NCBI GenBank assembly: GCA_900556025.1 | Contig: USNG01000038.1 | Span: forward strand, 1 to 14,188 | From: an uncultured Mycoplasmatota bacterium | GTDB lineage: Bacteria > Bacillota_I > Bacilli_A > RF39 > UBA660 | Direction of reading: 5' to 3' | DNA: 14,188 nt | Shown here: positions 1 to 6,423 of the stretch, in pieces | How the letters are laid out: each line of letters opens with the position of its first letter | Position numbering within the stretch: the first letter of the stretch is position 1 | The notes under the pieces: model-generated | Seen by the model: the letters and a program-made list of their open reading frames with translations, nothing else | Database searches by the model: none | What the model was told of the DNA's origin: nothing | Made by a program: the position numbers and the translations under genes

Positions 1-134
1 TTATTTCTTCCGCCTGTTTTACTTTTTTTAACAAGAAGACTTTTTTCTGGAGTACGAGTTGTAATTTCATCATTTATTAATGTACTCATTCCTCTTGTTC
101 CAGGAGTATTAGGCTTATAATTCTTAATTGGCAT
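1..134 (-). CDS. rplB: 50S ribosomal protein L2, N-terminal fragment
   Basis: This is the first 44 codons of L2, a primary 23S rRNA-binding protein needed for subunit association and peptidyl-transferase centre structure. The gene runs off the left edge of the window. The reading begins [16 protein letters not shown] and continues through TPEKSLL and KKSKTGGRN, matching the conserved L2 start (xIKxYKPTSxGxRxM, then PEKSLL and KKxGGRN). The ATG at 134-132 is preceded at good spacing by a strong AGGAGGG. That site overlaps the TAG stop of rplW at 145-147, so the two genes are likely translationally coupled. Gene order rpsJ-rplC-rplD-rplW-rplB is the classical S10 order, which supports the call. 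Only the fragment can be judged; nothing in it looks abnormal. Confidence 0.93.
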   Translation of the reverse strand, partial: MPIKNYKPNTPGTRGMSTLINDEITTRTPEKSLLVKKSKTGGRN

Positions 135-144
135 ATTTTCCCTC

Positions 145-408
145 CTAGTATTCTATAGAAGAGCCTTCAGCTAGTTTAACATAAGCTTTTTTATAAGCAG
201 TAGTTAAGCCAGTATATCTTCCTACTCTTCTTTTCTTTTGTACAGCATTTACAGTATTAACATTAACTACTTTAACATTGAATTGTTTTTCAATTTCATT
301 CTTAATTTGAGTCTTGTTTGCCTTTGGACTAACTTTAAATACATATACGTTATTTTCTTTTAATGATTCGCTTTTTTCAGTAATAACTGGTGCTAAGATA
401 ATATTCAT
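145..408 (-). CDS. rplW: 50S ribosomal protein L23
   Basis: L23 binds domain III of 23S rRNA at the peptide exit tunnel and is the docking site for trigger factor and SRP. The 87-residue product is slightly shorter than the usual 90-100. It shows the family pattern in order: PVITEKS near residue 8, YVFKV with ANKTQIK near 22-37, an [10 protein letters not shown] strand near 43-52, the basic [10 protein letters not shown] loop near 58-67, and [10 protein letters not shown] near the end. Its ATG overlaps the TAA of rplD by one base (TAATG), so it is probably translated by termination-reinitiation. Its TAG stop lies inside the Shine-Dalgarno sequence of rplB. It is an ordinary member of the S10 operon. 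Confidence 0.96.
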   Translation of the reverse strand: MNIILAPVITEKSESLKENNVYVFKVSPKANKTQIKNEIEKQFNVKVVNVNTVNAVQKKRRVGRYTGLTTAYKKAYVKLAEGSSIEY

Positions 409-1031
409 TAGTTAAGCACCTCCTCTAATTTTTTAACAGAAGATTCATCAATTACTAAGTAATCAGTTGCAACTAAATCTAATACATTAATTTCTTCTGT
501 AGCTAATACAGCAACTTTATTGTTGTTTCTTGAAGCTAAGAATAAATTTTCATTATCATCAGCAAATACAACTAATGCTTTTTTATCAACTTTTAAGTTC
601 TTTAACATTGCATTGAAATCTTTTGTTTTAGCAGTTTCTAAATTTAAGTTTTCAACAACAACTAATTCTTTTTCTTGGAACTTAGAAGATAAAACGCTCT
701 TTAATGCTAATCTTCTTTCTTTTCTATTTTGTTTTTTATCATATTTTCTTGGTTTAGGTCCAAATACAATTCCACCACCTGGCCATTGTGGGCTTCTAGT
801 AGATCCTTGTCTTGCATTACCTGTACCTTTTTGTTTGTATGGTTTACGTCCACCACCGCTAACTTCACTTCTTGTTTTAGTGCTAGCAGTTCCTTGTCTT
901 AAAGATGCTTGAGCTAATACTATTGCATCATGTACAACAGGTTCATTAACTTCAATATTCCAAACGCTATCTTTAAGAGTTATATCTTTAACTTTTTCAC
1001 CTTTAAGGTTTAAAACTTGAGTCTTTGCCAT
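408..1031 (-). CDS. rplD: 50S ribosomal protein L4
   Basis: L4 is an early assembly protein of the large subunit whose long loop lines the exit tunnel. In gamma-proteobacteria it also represses its own S10 operon. The 207 residues match the usual length. The conserved tunnel loop is intact around residues 50-95: TKTRSEVSGGGRKPYKQKGTG, then ARQGSTRSPQWPGGG and VFGPKPRKY. The C-terminal Rossmann-like half contains KALVVFADDNEN and ends with a typical VLDLVATDYLVIDESSVKKLEE segment. It overlaps rplC upstream and rplW downstream by one base each (TAATG). No residue of the loop looks altered. Whether this L4 acts on the leader upstream of rpsJ cannot be told from sequence. Confidence 0.97.
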   Translation of the reverse strand: MAKTQVLNLKGEKVKDITLKDSVWNIEVNEPVVHDAIVLAQASLRQGTASTKTRSEVSGGGRKPYKQKGTGNARQGSTRSPQWPGGGIVFGPKPRKYDKKQNRKERRLALKSVLSSKFQEKELVVVENLNLETAKTKDFNAMLKNLKVDKKALVVFADDNENLFLASRNNNKVAVLATEEINVLDLVATDYLVIDESSVKKLEEVLN

Positions 1032-1813
1032 TATTCAGAAACCTCCTCTTTATCAGTAGTAGTTTCAGTAGCTTCAACATTAGTTTCTTCTACAACAGCA
1101 TCATTTTCAACGACTTCATTAGCTGGAGTTACTTCTTCTGTTTCAGCAACACTCTCTTCATATGAAATTAATTCAACTGGAGTATTCTTACTACCTTTAA
1201 TAGCTTCCTTAATGAATACAAATGAATTTTTAGGTCCTGGAACATTTCCACTTACTAATATGCATTTGTTTTCCATATCAACATCAACTACCATTAAATT
1301 TTGGATAGTGATTTGTTCATTTCCCATATGTCCTGGTAATTTCTTACCTTTTAGAACTCTCATTGGTCTCATTGTTCCTAGAGATCCTACACGTCTATGG
1401 TATGTTGAACCATGAGTTTCTGGTCCACGAGATTGATTCCATCTCTTAATTACGCCTTGGAAACCTTTACCTTTTGATGTACCAGTAACATCAACTGTGT
1501 CTCCATTTTGAAATACATCAGCTTCAATTACTTGACCAAGAGTATAAGAATTTGTATCAATTCCCCTGATTTCTTTTAAGAAGCGCTTAGGTGATGTATT
1601 TGCTTTTTTAGTATGTCCTTTTTCAGGATTGTTAGATGTTTTTTCTTTTTTGTCAAAAGCACCTAATTGAATTGCATCATACCCATCTTTTTCAACTGTT
1701 TTGATTTGAGTAACAACATTGCTTTGTACTTCAATAACAGTAACAGGTATTAATTTTCCGTCAGCTGTGAATACTTCAGTCATTCCAGCTTTACGTCCTA
1801 AGATTCCTTTCAT
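1031..1813 (-). CDS. rplC: 50S ribosomal protein L3 with acidic C-terminal extension
   Basis: L3 is one of the two proteins that nucleate 50S assembly, and it sends a loop to the peptidyl-transferase centre. The core (about residues 1-217) starts [15 protein letters not shown]. It carries [11 protein letters not shown] and then [20 protein letters not shown], the loop region containing the Gln that is methylated in many bacteria. It continues with GKKLPGHMG and [16 protein letters not shown]. At 260 residues it is about 50 longer than typical L3. The excess is the last 42 residues (219-260), with 16 Asp/Glu, one Lys and many Val/Thr, so it is probably disordered. GGAAAGGAAA precedes the ATG. 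It lies 16 bp after rpsJ and overlaps rplD by one base. The tail is in frame and ends at a clean TAA, so I read it as real and not a read-through artefact. Confidence 0.96.
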   Translation of the reverse strand: MKGILGRKAGMTEVFTADGKLIPVTVIEVQSNVVTQIKTVEKDGYDAIQLGAFDKKEKTSNNPEKGHTKKANTSPKRFLKEIRGIDTNSYTLGQVIEADVFQNGDTVDVTGTSKGKGFQGVIKRWNQSRGPETHGSTYHRRVGSLGTMRPMRVLKGKKLPGHMGNEQITIQNLMVVDVDMENKCILVSGNVPGPKNSFVFIKEAIKGSKNTPVELISYEESVAETEEVTPANEVVENDAVVEETNVEATETTTDKEEVSE

Positions 1814-1829
1814 TTTTTATTTCCTTTCC

Positions 1830-2138
1830 TTATTTTTTGATTTCAATATCTACACCACTTGGTAAATCCAAATGAGCAAGAGCATCAATTGTTTCTTTAC
1901 TTGGTTTTTCGATATCGATTAATCTCTTATGAGTTCTTATTTCGAATTGTTCACGAGAATCTTTATATTTATGAACAGCTCTCAATATTGTGATCTTTTC
2001 GATCTCAGTTGGTAGTGGAACAGGTCCACTAACGATACCACCAGTTCTTTTAACAGTCTCAACAATTTTAGCAGCAGCTTGATCAACGCTTCTGTGATCA
2101 AATGACTTTAATCTAATTCTTACTTTGTCTTTAGACAT
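1830..2138 (-). CDS. rpsJ: 30S ribosomal protein S10
   Basis: S10 (NusE) is a small-subunit head protein and also the NusB partner in antitermination complexes. The 102-residue product is full length and typical. It begins with [23 protein letters not shown] and contains the [13 protein letters not shown] loop (about 33-46), the [10 protein letters not shown] segment (about 67-76), and the ending [11 protein letters not shown]. It is the first gene of the operon. GGAGG sits 8 bp before the ATG, just after a short hairpin in the leader. A near-consensus promoter lies about 140 bp upstream of the start codon. Regulation of the whole ribosomal operon most likely acts through that promoter and leader. 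Confidence 0.98.
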   Translation of the reverse strand: MSKDKVRIRLKSFDHRSVDQAAAKIVETVKRTGGIVSGPVPLPTEIEKITILRAVHKYKDSREQFEIRTHKRLIDIEKPSKETIDALAHLDLPSGVDIEIKK

Positions 2139-2154
2139 ATTAATTTCCTCCTTC

Positions 2155-2268
2155 GCCTATATTTTTTTCTATAGACTTGCTCAATGCAAATTACCTGACA
2201 TTAATTAGATTTTTAATTCAACCTAACCTGGTGTATCAGCAACCTTGCACATCATCGCCAGTCGTTTC
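2155..2268 (-). ncRNA. Candidate structured leader of the S10 operon
   Basis: The transcript from the rpsJ promoter has about 130 nt before the start codon, and the region can form several hairpins (read on the minus strand). (1) CUGG (2261-2258) and UGUG (2251-2248) pair with UACA and CCAG (2235-2228), with a 6-nt bulge and a 12-nt loop containing CAAGGUUGCUGA. (2) AAUUA/UAAUU lies at 2218-2214 and 2207-2203. (3) UUUGC/GCAAG lies at 2190-2186 and 2180-2176. (4) A 7-bp stem (2176-2170 with 2161-2155) ends just before the Shine-Dalgarno sequence; it shares base 2176 with (3), so they compete at that base. The first element is much less AT-rich than its surroundings, which suggests constraint. 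Autogenous control by a ribosomal protein is an inference, modelled on L4 control of S10 operons elsewhere. I cannot match it to a named RNA family from memory. Confidence 0.4.
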
Positions 2269-2274
2269 TACATG

Positions 2275-2303
2275 ATTATAAGGCAAAATAAAAGAAAAAT
2301 CAA
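2275..2303 (-). promoter_or_regulatory. Sigma-A-type promoter of the S10 operon
   Basis: On the minus strand, TTGATT (2303-2298) and a perfect TATAAT (2280-2275) are separated by exactly 17 bp. Transcription should start near 2269-2268. This is the best promoter match in the window, as expected for a ribosomal operon. The -35 lies inside the right arm of the terminator of the preceding gene, so the two signals share bases. Confidence 0.75.
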
Positions 2304-2322
2304 GTATTTTTTCTCGATTTTC
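2284..2322 (-). terminator. Rho-independent terminator of the Pro/Ala-rich membrane protein gene
   Basis: On the minus strand GAAAATCGAG (2322-2313) pairs with CTTGATTTTTC (2304-2294). The stem is about 10 bp with one bulged T and one G-T pair, closed by an 8-base loop, and it is followed by TTTTATTTTG. It starts 10 bases after the TAA at 2334-2332. It overlaps the -35 element of the S10 promoter. Confidence 0.65.
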
Positions 2323-2331
2323 CTTATTTTT

Positions 2332-4065
2332 TTACATATTTAGTGCATCTGTTACTTGTTTAACAAATCCTAAGAATTTTTGAATTCCTTGACCAACAGC
2401 TAATTGCATTTGTGCAGGCATCATTTCAAATGGTACAGCATTTTTAGTATCTGGCATTTCATAATTTTTGTTTGTATCCATATCTAATTTAAAATCAATT
2501 GTATATACTTCATTTGTTTTTGAAGGTATTTTATATTTAACAGTTGCTTTTATTTCTGTTCTTGTGTTATTTATCTTAGCTTGTGATATATCAAATTCGT
2601 ATGTATCCTCTTCACCTTTTGCATTTTTATATTTTACTGTTCCAATTAATCTTTTGTTGAATGTATCATATTCAAAATCAATTGTAAATGGAATTACTCC
2701 ATCTTTTTCAACTGTTTTTGTTATTGTTGCAAAATAGATATCATTTAATGAACCAACACTAATTTTATATGTATCACTATCAACATCACATGCTACTGTA
2801 TCAGTTCCTGCTAAAGTACGATAGAATTCTAAATGAATTTTTTGAATTTCAACGTGTTTATTAGCTAATGCTTCTAATTGTTTTTGTACTAATTCAACAT
2901 TGTCTTCTTCGAATCCCATGAATCTTGCTACTGTAGTTAATGTAGTTTTATCTTTGCTAATAGCATTCAACATATTTTTATAAATACTATTGATTTCAGC
3001 ATTATCCATATCATAAGTTAATTTAAGTGAGAACACTTTTTGATCTTTTGATACTTCTTTATATGCAATGCTTCTTGAAATCTTATCTTCATTTACATCT
3101 TGTAAGAAAACATTTCTTACTTTGTTAACTAAATAAATCAAATCCTTTGTAGATTGTTTTCCAACATTTAGATTAGCTACTGATTCTAAATTATATTGTT
3201 TAGGATCTAATTTAATTAAAGTATTTTGTACATTTGGATCTAGAATTAAATCTCCATTAATTAAATATATTAATATATCAGTTAAAGCTTTTGAATTTTT
3301 ATCTATTTCTATTTTTGCTTTTGTTTTATCTTGAGATGTATCAATATTTATGTCATATGTGATTCCTACGCCATCTAAGGCTTTTATATCATTGCTTGAT
3401 ATTGTTGCTTTTCCACTTAGTCCTATTGTACTAATTTCTACTTCTTTATTAGATTCATCTGTTGTTTTTAAAACGTTTTCAAATGTATCGAAAATATCAT
3501 TCATTATTTTGTCATATACATTTTTAGGTGTCATAAGTACGAAATAATAAACTAAAAATAGAATTACTAGAATCAATACAACGCTAATAATAAATATCGG
3601 TGCTTTTGAACCTTTTTTCTCTTTTGCTGGTTTATCTCCACCTGTTGCTAAAACATTGTTTTGATTTGCTTCTCCTGGTAATGTATATTTTCCATTATCT
3701 GTTTTTGTTGTTTCTTCTTTAGCCTTACCATATGCAACATTGCTTGATACCATTGATGGTTCAGCTGGTGCAGCTGGTTCACTTGTTGTTGGCTCTGAAG
3801 CAAATGTAACAGTTGATTCTGGAGCTGGTGTTTCAGCTACTGGTGCAGGTGCAACTTCTGGAGTTGGTGCTACAGTTGGTGTAGCTTCTACTACAGGTGC
3901 TGCCCCTACTACTGGAGCTGGTGTCTCAGCTACTGGAGCAGGTTCTTGAATATTTGCTACTTCTGGTGTAGGTGCAGGTGCAACAGGTTGTGTTGGTTGT
4001 GCATTTACATCAGTAGGTATAGTATTTTGATTAATTTCCCCCCCTATAGGATTATTTTCATTCAT
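2332..4065 (-). CDS. Type II membrane protein with Pro/Ala-rich N-terminal tail, function unknown
   Basis: I do not recognise the family. The 577-residue product has three parts. Residues 1-150 are a low-complexity Pro/Ala/Glu/Val/Thr tail in which PAPVAETPAP occurs twice exactly (about 42-51 and 73-82). A lysine-rich patch (KPAKEKKGSK) precedes one strongly hydrophobic segment at about 156-177. Residues 180-577 form a large, Lys/Asp-rich domain rich in alternating hydrophobic and polar strands, such as VTIxFxYDxxxKRLIGTVKYKNAKGEEDTYEFDIS. There is no N-terminal signal peptide and the positive patch is on the N-terminal side, so the tail should be cytoplasmic and the large domain outside. It is monocistronic, with a terminator on each side. 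The start is the first ATG after a modest AGGGAAG. The PA-rich tail could be a flexible or protein-binding linker; that is inference. Confidence 0.7.
   Translation of the reverse strand: MNENNPIGGEINQNTIPTDVNAQPTQPVAPAPTPEVANIQEPAPVAETPAPVVGAAPVVEATPTVAPTPEVAPAPVAETPAPESTVTFASEPTTSEPAAPAEPSMVSSNVAYGKAKEETTKTDNGKYTLPGEANQNNVLATGGDKPAKEKKGSKAPIFIISVVLILVILFLVYYFVLMTPKNVYDKIMNDIFDTFENVLKTTDESNKEVEISTIGLSGKATISSNDIKALDGVGITYDINIDTSQDKTKAKIEIDKNSKALTDILIYLINGDLILDPNVQNTLIKLDPKQYNLESVANLNVGKQSTKDLIYLVNKVRNVFLQDVNEDKISRSIAYKEVSKDQKVFSLKLTYDMDNAEINSIYKNMLNAISKDKTTLTTVARFMGFEEDNVELVQKQLEALANKHVEIQKIHLEFYRTLAGTDTVACDVDSDTYKISVGSLNDIYFATITKTVEKDGVIPFTIDFEYDTFNKRLIGTVKYKNAKGEEDTYEFDISQAKINNTRTEIKATVKYKIPSKTNEVYTIDFKLDMDTNKNYEMPDTKNAVPFEMMPAQMQLAVGQGIQKFLGFVKQVTDALNM
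3821..3943. repeat. Imperfect 30-bp direct repeat in the Pro/Ala-rich coding region
   Basis: The 30 bases at 3821-3850 and at 3914-3943 match at 28 positions. Both encode PAPVAETPAP on the minus strand. The two differences are at third codon positions and are synonymous. The surrounding 200 bp are made of related short GCT/CCA-rich units, so the tail probably grew by slippage or unequal exchange. Confidence 0.7.
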
Positions 4066-4083
4066 TCTTCTTCCCTACTTTCT

Positions 4084-4089
4084 ATTATA
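4084..4089 (-). promoter_or_regulatory. Candidate -10 element of the Pro/Ala-rich membrane protein gene
   Basis: A perfect TATAAT on the minus strand lies 18 bp before the ATG at 4065, leaving a very short leader containing AGGGAAG. I see no convincing -35 at 16-18 bp, where the bases fall inside one arm of the inverted repeat at 4104-4137. An activator or a weak promoter are both possible. Confidence 0.35.
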
Positions 4090-4103
4090 TATTCTAGTTT
4101 AAC

Positions 4104-4137
4104 ATACTTTTATTTTAATGTAAATAAATAAAAGTAT
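4104..4137. repeat. Perfect 12-bp inverted repeat upstream of the membrane protein gene
   Basis: ATACTTTTATTT (4104-4115) is the exact reverse complement of AAATAAAAGTAT (4126-4137), separated by 10 bases. On the minus strand it lies between the terminator of the previous gene and the candidate -10 at 4084-4089, covering where a -35 would be. It lacks a T-run, so it is not an obvious terminator. An operator for a dimeric regulator is the likeliest reading, but in DNA this AT-rich chance symmetry is a real alternative. Confidence 0.5.
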
Positions 4138-4171
4138 TTGTTAATTATTTTTTTGATTTTTTCTTTAAATT

Positions 4172-4203
4172 AAAAGTTGACTTTTCCTATTAAGTCAACT
4201 TTT
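4172..4203 (-). terminator. Terminator of the InlB-repeat protein gene
   Basis: A perfect 12-bp stem pairs 4172-4183 with 4192-4203 around an 8-base loop (4184-4191), with TTGACTT/AAGTCAA at its core. It begins 4 bases after the stop codon at 4210-4208. On the minus strand the 3' arm ends in TTTT and is followed by AATTT. The symmetrical A and T runs could let it work in either direction. Confidence 0.75.
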
Positions 4204-4207
4204 TTTG

Positions 4208-6334
4208 TTATCTTTTATCTCTGAAGATTACTATTCCTGAACCACCTGATCCAACATTTAAATAGTAAGCTCCGCCTCCGCCACCAGTGTTTGCTTGTCC
4301 TGAACCACCAGAACATGCTCCACCACCAGCGCTTGGAGTAAAGCAACAACCACAGCATCCTCCACCAGAATATTGTTTTACTCCTGCGTTACATTTTGTT
4401 GTAGTTCCTTCTCCAAATTCACATGTTGTGCTTCCTTGGCCACCACCAAATGTAGAGGGATAGAATGGTGTTCCTTGGTTGCAATCAGACCATCCCCCGC
4501 CGTAGTTTCCTCCTGCTCCTCCCCATGAACAGTTTCCACAACATCCGCTTGCTATAGTTCCGGTTTTACCACCTTCTGCTGATAAATCATTTATTATTGC
4601 GTTATTTAGTTTGACCGTGCTACTCTTTCCGTTTTGGCCACCGCCTCCGCCAGCGCCAACATCAATTTTGTATGTATTAGGTTGTAGTGTAATATTCTTA
4701 ACAGTTTTTGTATATCCACCACCGCCTGCGCCTCCAACACTGTAAGAAGTTGTATATCCACCACCGCCGCCGCCTACTAGGAAGACGTCTACATTTAATG
4801 ATACTGTTGTTGTCAATGTACCAGATGTTAGGAACTTAACTTTCCAATTCTCATTTTCACATGTTACTTCACATTTTCCATTATATGTAAGTTTATAGTC
4901 TGAACCTTTAGATGTATTACTACATTTATATGTTAATTCTGGACATGTAATTCTATCTGCTTTCCAATGTGCGTAAAGTGTGTGATTTTTTGTTTGTGTT
5001 ACTCTTGTATCTCTTGTTACTCGTGTTCCTCCACTTGCGGCTGTATACCATCCTAAGAATGTATATCCAAGTTTTGTAGGAGTTGGGATTGTTCCATATT
5101 TTTGTGTATAAGTAACAAGTATAGATGATTTTGTTAATTGTCCACCTGCAGCATTAAGTGTAACTGTATAAGTTCCTAATTTCCAGTGAGCATAAAGTGT
5201 ATGATCTTTTGCTTGTGTTACTTTTGTTGTGCTTGTAACTTTTGTTCCTCCACTTGCTGCTGTATACCAACCTGTGAATGTATAACCAGTTCTTGTTACT
5301 CTTATTCCTGACAAATCTCCATACGTACTACCATAACTAACATTCTTTGTTGTGGTTGAACCCATTGTTCCATTATTTCCGTTGAATGTAACTGTGTATA
5401 CATTTGCATTCCAATGAGCATAAAGTGTTTGATTACTTGTTATTGTTACATCTGAATCAGCACTGATTTTATTTCCTCCGCTTGCTGCTGTATACCAACC
5501 AGCAAAAGTATATCCAGTTCTTGATGGCTCTGGCATACTTCCATATTTTTCTTTATAAGTAACTTTATGAATATAGCTTGCTGGTGTTCCACCATTAGAT
5601 TTTAGTGTTACAGTATATTGTTTTGGTTCAAAATTAATTATACAATTTAAGTCTCTATCTAATGATTTAACAGTTATGTTATTAGAGTTTACTTCAAAAT
5701 ATTCTTTAGCACAGTTTGAAATATTTGATGTTGAAATACTGTATCCTGGATTAGCTATGAAACCTATTGTTTTAGTACTACCTTTTTCAATATCTAATTC
5801 TTTAGGCCCTAAATTACTACCCGTTCCCAAATTACCATAACTTTCGTTATTACTTCTTAATCTAATTCTAAATGCATCTACAAAATACCATGGATTTGAA
5901 ACTGTTCCACTTCCTTTTATTTTTGCAGTATTTATTACATATTCAGTTATTCTTGCTGATGATATACTATTTTTATCCTTTGAATATAGCTTATCAGCAA
6001 TATAATAATATTCATTATCACTTTTCTTTGATAATGTCCAATATCCTATTCCTGGAGATAGCCATGAAAAGTTGTTTTCTAATGAAAGGTTATATTCAAA
6101 TGAACTTATGAATCCACCATTTTTAAATCCATTTCCATTAGTCGAATTATATCCACCTTTTTCATAAGCATAATAACTACTATTTGATGGAATATGTATA
6201 TATCTTTTATAATTTTCAAATGATGTTATATAATTTCCTGCTTTTGTTTTTCCTTCATTGAATGTACTTGCAGCATTTACTACAAGTGGTAAAAACAATA
6301 ATAAAAATAACATTAATTTTATATTCTTTTTCAT
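4208..6334 (-). CDS. Secreted protein with three InlB-type repeats and a Gly/Cys-rich C-terminal domain
   Basis: This is a 708-residue exported surface or secreted protein. MKKNIKLMLFLLLFLPLVVNA is a clear signal peptide, probably cleaved after the VNA at 19-21. Residues 22-239 are a domain I do not recognise, containing GSGTVSNPWYFVD. Three Listeria-Bacteroides (InlB B-type) repeats follow at about 240-308, 313-384 and 389-457, each with GYTFxGWYTAASGG and ending TLYAHW. A short segment with four Cys (464-492) leads into a glycine-rich domain (about 498-708) with VGGGGGG, GCCGNC, CCGCC and a final GGSGIVIFR, like the Gly-rich domains of surface and tail-fibre proteins. There is no LPxTG or C-terminal membrane anchor. 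An in-frame ATG at 6355 lies within a TATAAT and lacks a ribosome site. The ATG at 6334, after GGTGAT, is preferred. A role in adhesion is inference. Confidence 0.8.
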   Translation of the reverse strand: MKKNIKLMLFLLLFLPLVVNAASTFNEGKTKAGNYITSFENYKRYIHIPSNSSYYAYEKGGYNSTNGNGFKNGGFISSFEYNLSLENNFSWLSPGIGYWTLSKKSDNEYYYIADKLYSKDKNSISSARITEYVINTAKIKGSGTVSNPWYFVDAFRIRLRSNNESYGNLGTGSNLGPKELDIEKGSTKTIGFIANPGYSISTSNISNCAKEYFEVNSNNITVKSLDRDLNCIINFEPKQYTVTLKSNGGTPASYIHKVTYKEKYGSMPEPSRTGYTFAGWYTAASGGNKISADSDVTITSNQTLYAHWNANVYTVTFNGNNGTMGSTTTKNVSYGSTYGDLSGIRVTRTGYTFTGWYTAASGGTKVTSTTKVTQAKDHTLYAHWKLGTYTVTLNAAGGQLTKSSILVTYTQKYGTIPTPTKLGYTFLGWYTAASGGTRVTRDTRVTQTKNHTLYAHWKADRITCPELTYKCSNTSKGSDYKLTYNGKCEVTCENENWKVKFLTSGTLTTTVSLNVDVFLVGGGGGGYTTSYSVGGAGGGGYTKTVKNITLQPNTYKIDVGAGGGGGQNGKSSTVKLNNAIINDLSAEGGKTGTIASGCCGNCSWGGAGGNYGGGWSDCNQGTPFYPSTFGGGQGSTTCEFGEGTTTKCNAGVKQYSGGGCCGCCFTPSAGGGACSGGSGQANTGGGGGAYYLNVGSGGSGIVIFRDKR
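4964..5617 (-). repeat. Three tandem InlB-type coding repeats
   Basis: Repeat 1 covers 5617-5411 (69 codons), repeat 2 covers 5398-5183 (72 codons) and repeat 3 covers 5170-4964 (69 codons). Each gap between them is 4 codons. Every copy starts YTVT, has GYTFxGWYTAASGG in the middle and ends HTLYAHW or QTLYAHW. The stretch for WYTAASGG is nearly identical in all three at DNA level, which suggests recent duplication or gene conversion. Confidence 0.88.
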
Positions 6335-6353
6335 ATCATCACCAATTGTAATC

Positions 6354-6382
6354 ATTATATAAAATAATTACGTAAAAAACAA
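6354..6382 (-). promoter_or_regulatory. Candidate promoter of the InlB-repeat protein gene
   Basis: On the minus strand TTGTTT (6382-6377) and a perfect TATAAT (6359-6354) are 17 bp apart. The -35 is weak. The start would fall near 6347, giving a leader of about 12 bases that holds GGTGAT before the ATG at 6334. The -10 overlaps the upstream in-frame ATG, which argues against that codon being the start. Confidence 0.45.
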
Positions 6383-6390
6383 TCATGTTC

Positions 6391-6423
6391 CAAAATAAAA
6401 TTCTCTATTTACAAGAGAATTTA
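6391..6423 (-). terminator. Terminator of gpmI
   Basis: AAATTCTC and GAGAATTT (6398-6405 with 6415-6422) form an 8-bp stem, extendable by one T-A pair, around a 7-9 base loop. On the minus strand the T-rich tail TTTATTTTG follows. The stem begins inside the gpmI TAA stop codon (6423-6421). Confidence 0.7.

Noticed and set aside
520..912. Plus-strand open frames across the ribosomal and surface-protein genes (also at 1017-1415, 3740-3949 and others)
   Set aside because: They lie antisense to well-recognised genes, have no good ribosome binding site and give low-complexity products that match no family; they are shadows of the real frames.
2139..2331. tRNA or small gene in the spacer before rpsJ
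   Set aside because: No cloverleaf, acceptor stem or T-loop could be formed, and no short frame has a ribosome site; a promoter and leader explain the spacer.
3821..3943. CRISPR-like array from the repeated units
   Set aside because: The repeats are coding, of unequal spacing and imperfect; they encode the Pro/Ala-rich tail.
4208..4300. Sortase anchor on the InlB-repeat protein
   Set aside because: The C-terminus ends IVIFRDKR after the Gly-rich domain, with no LPxTG and no hydrophobic tail.
6335..6355. Upstream ATG at 6355 as start of the InlB-repeat protein
   Set aside because: It lies within a TATAAT, has no ribosome site, and puts a polar, acidic stretch before the signal peptide. The ATG at 6334 follows GGTGAT and gives a normal signal peptide.
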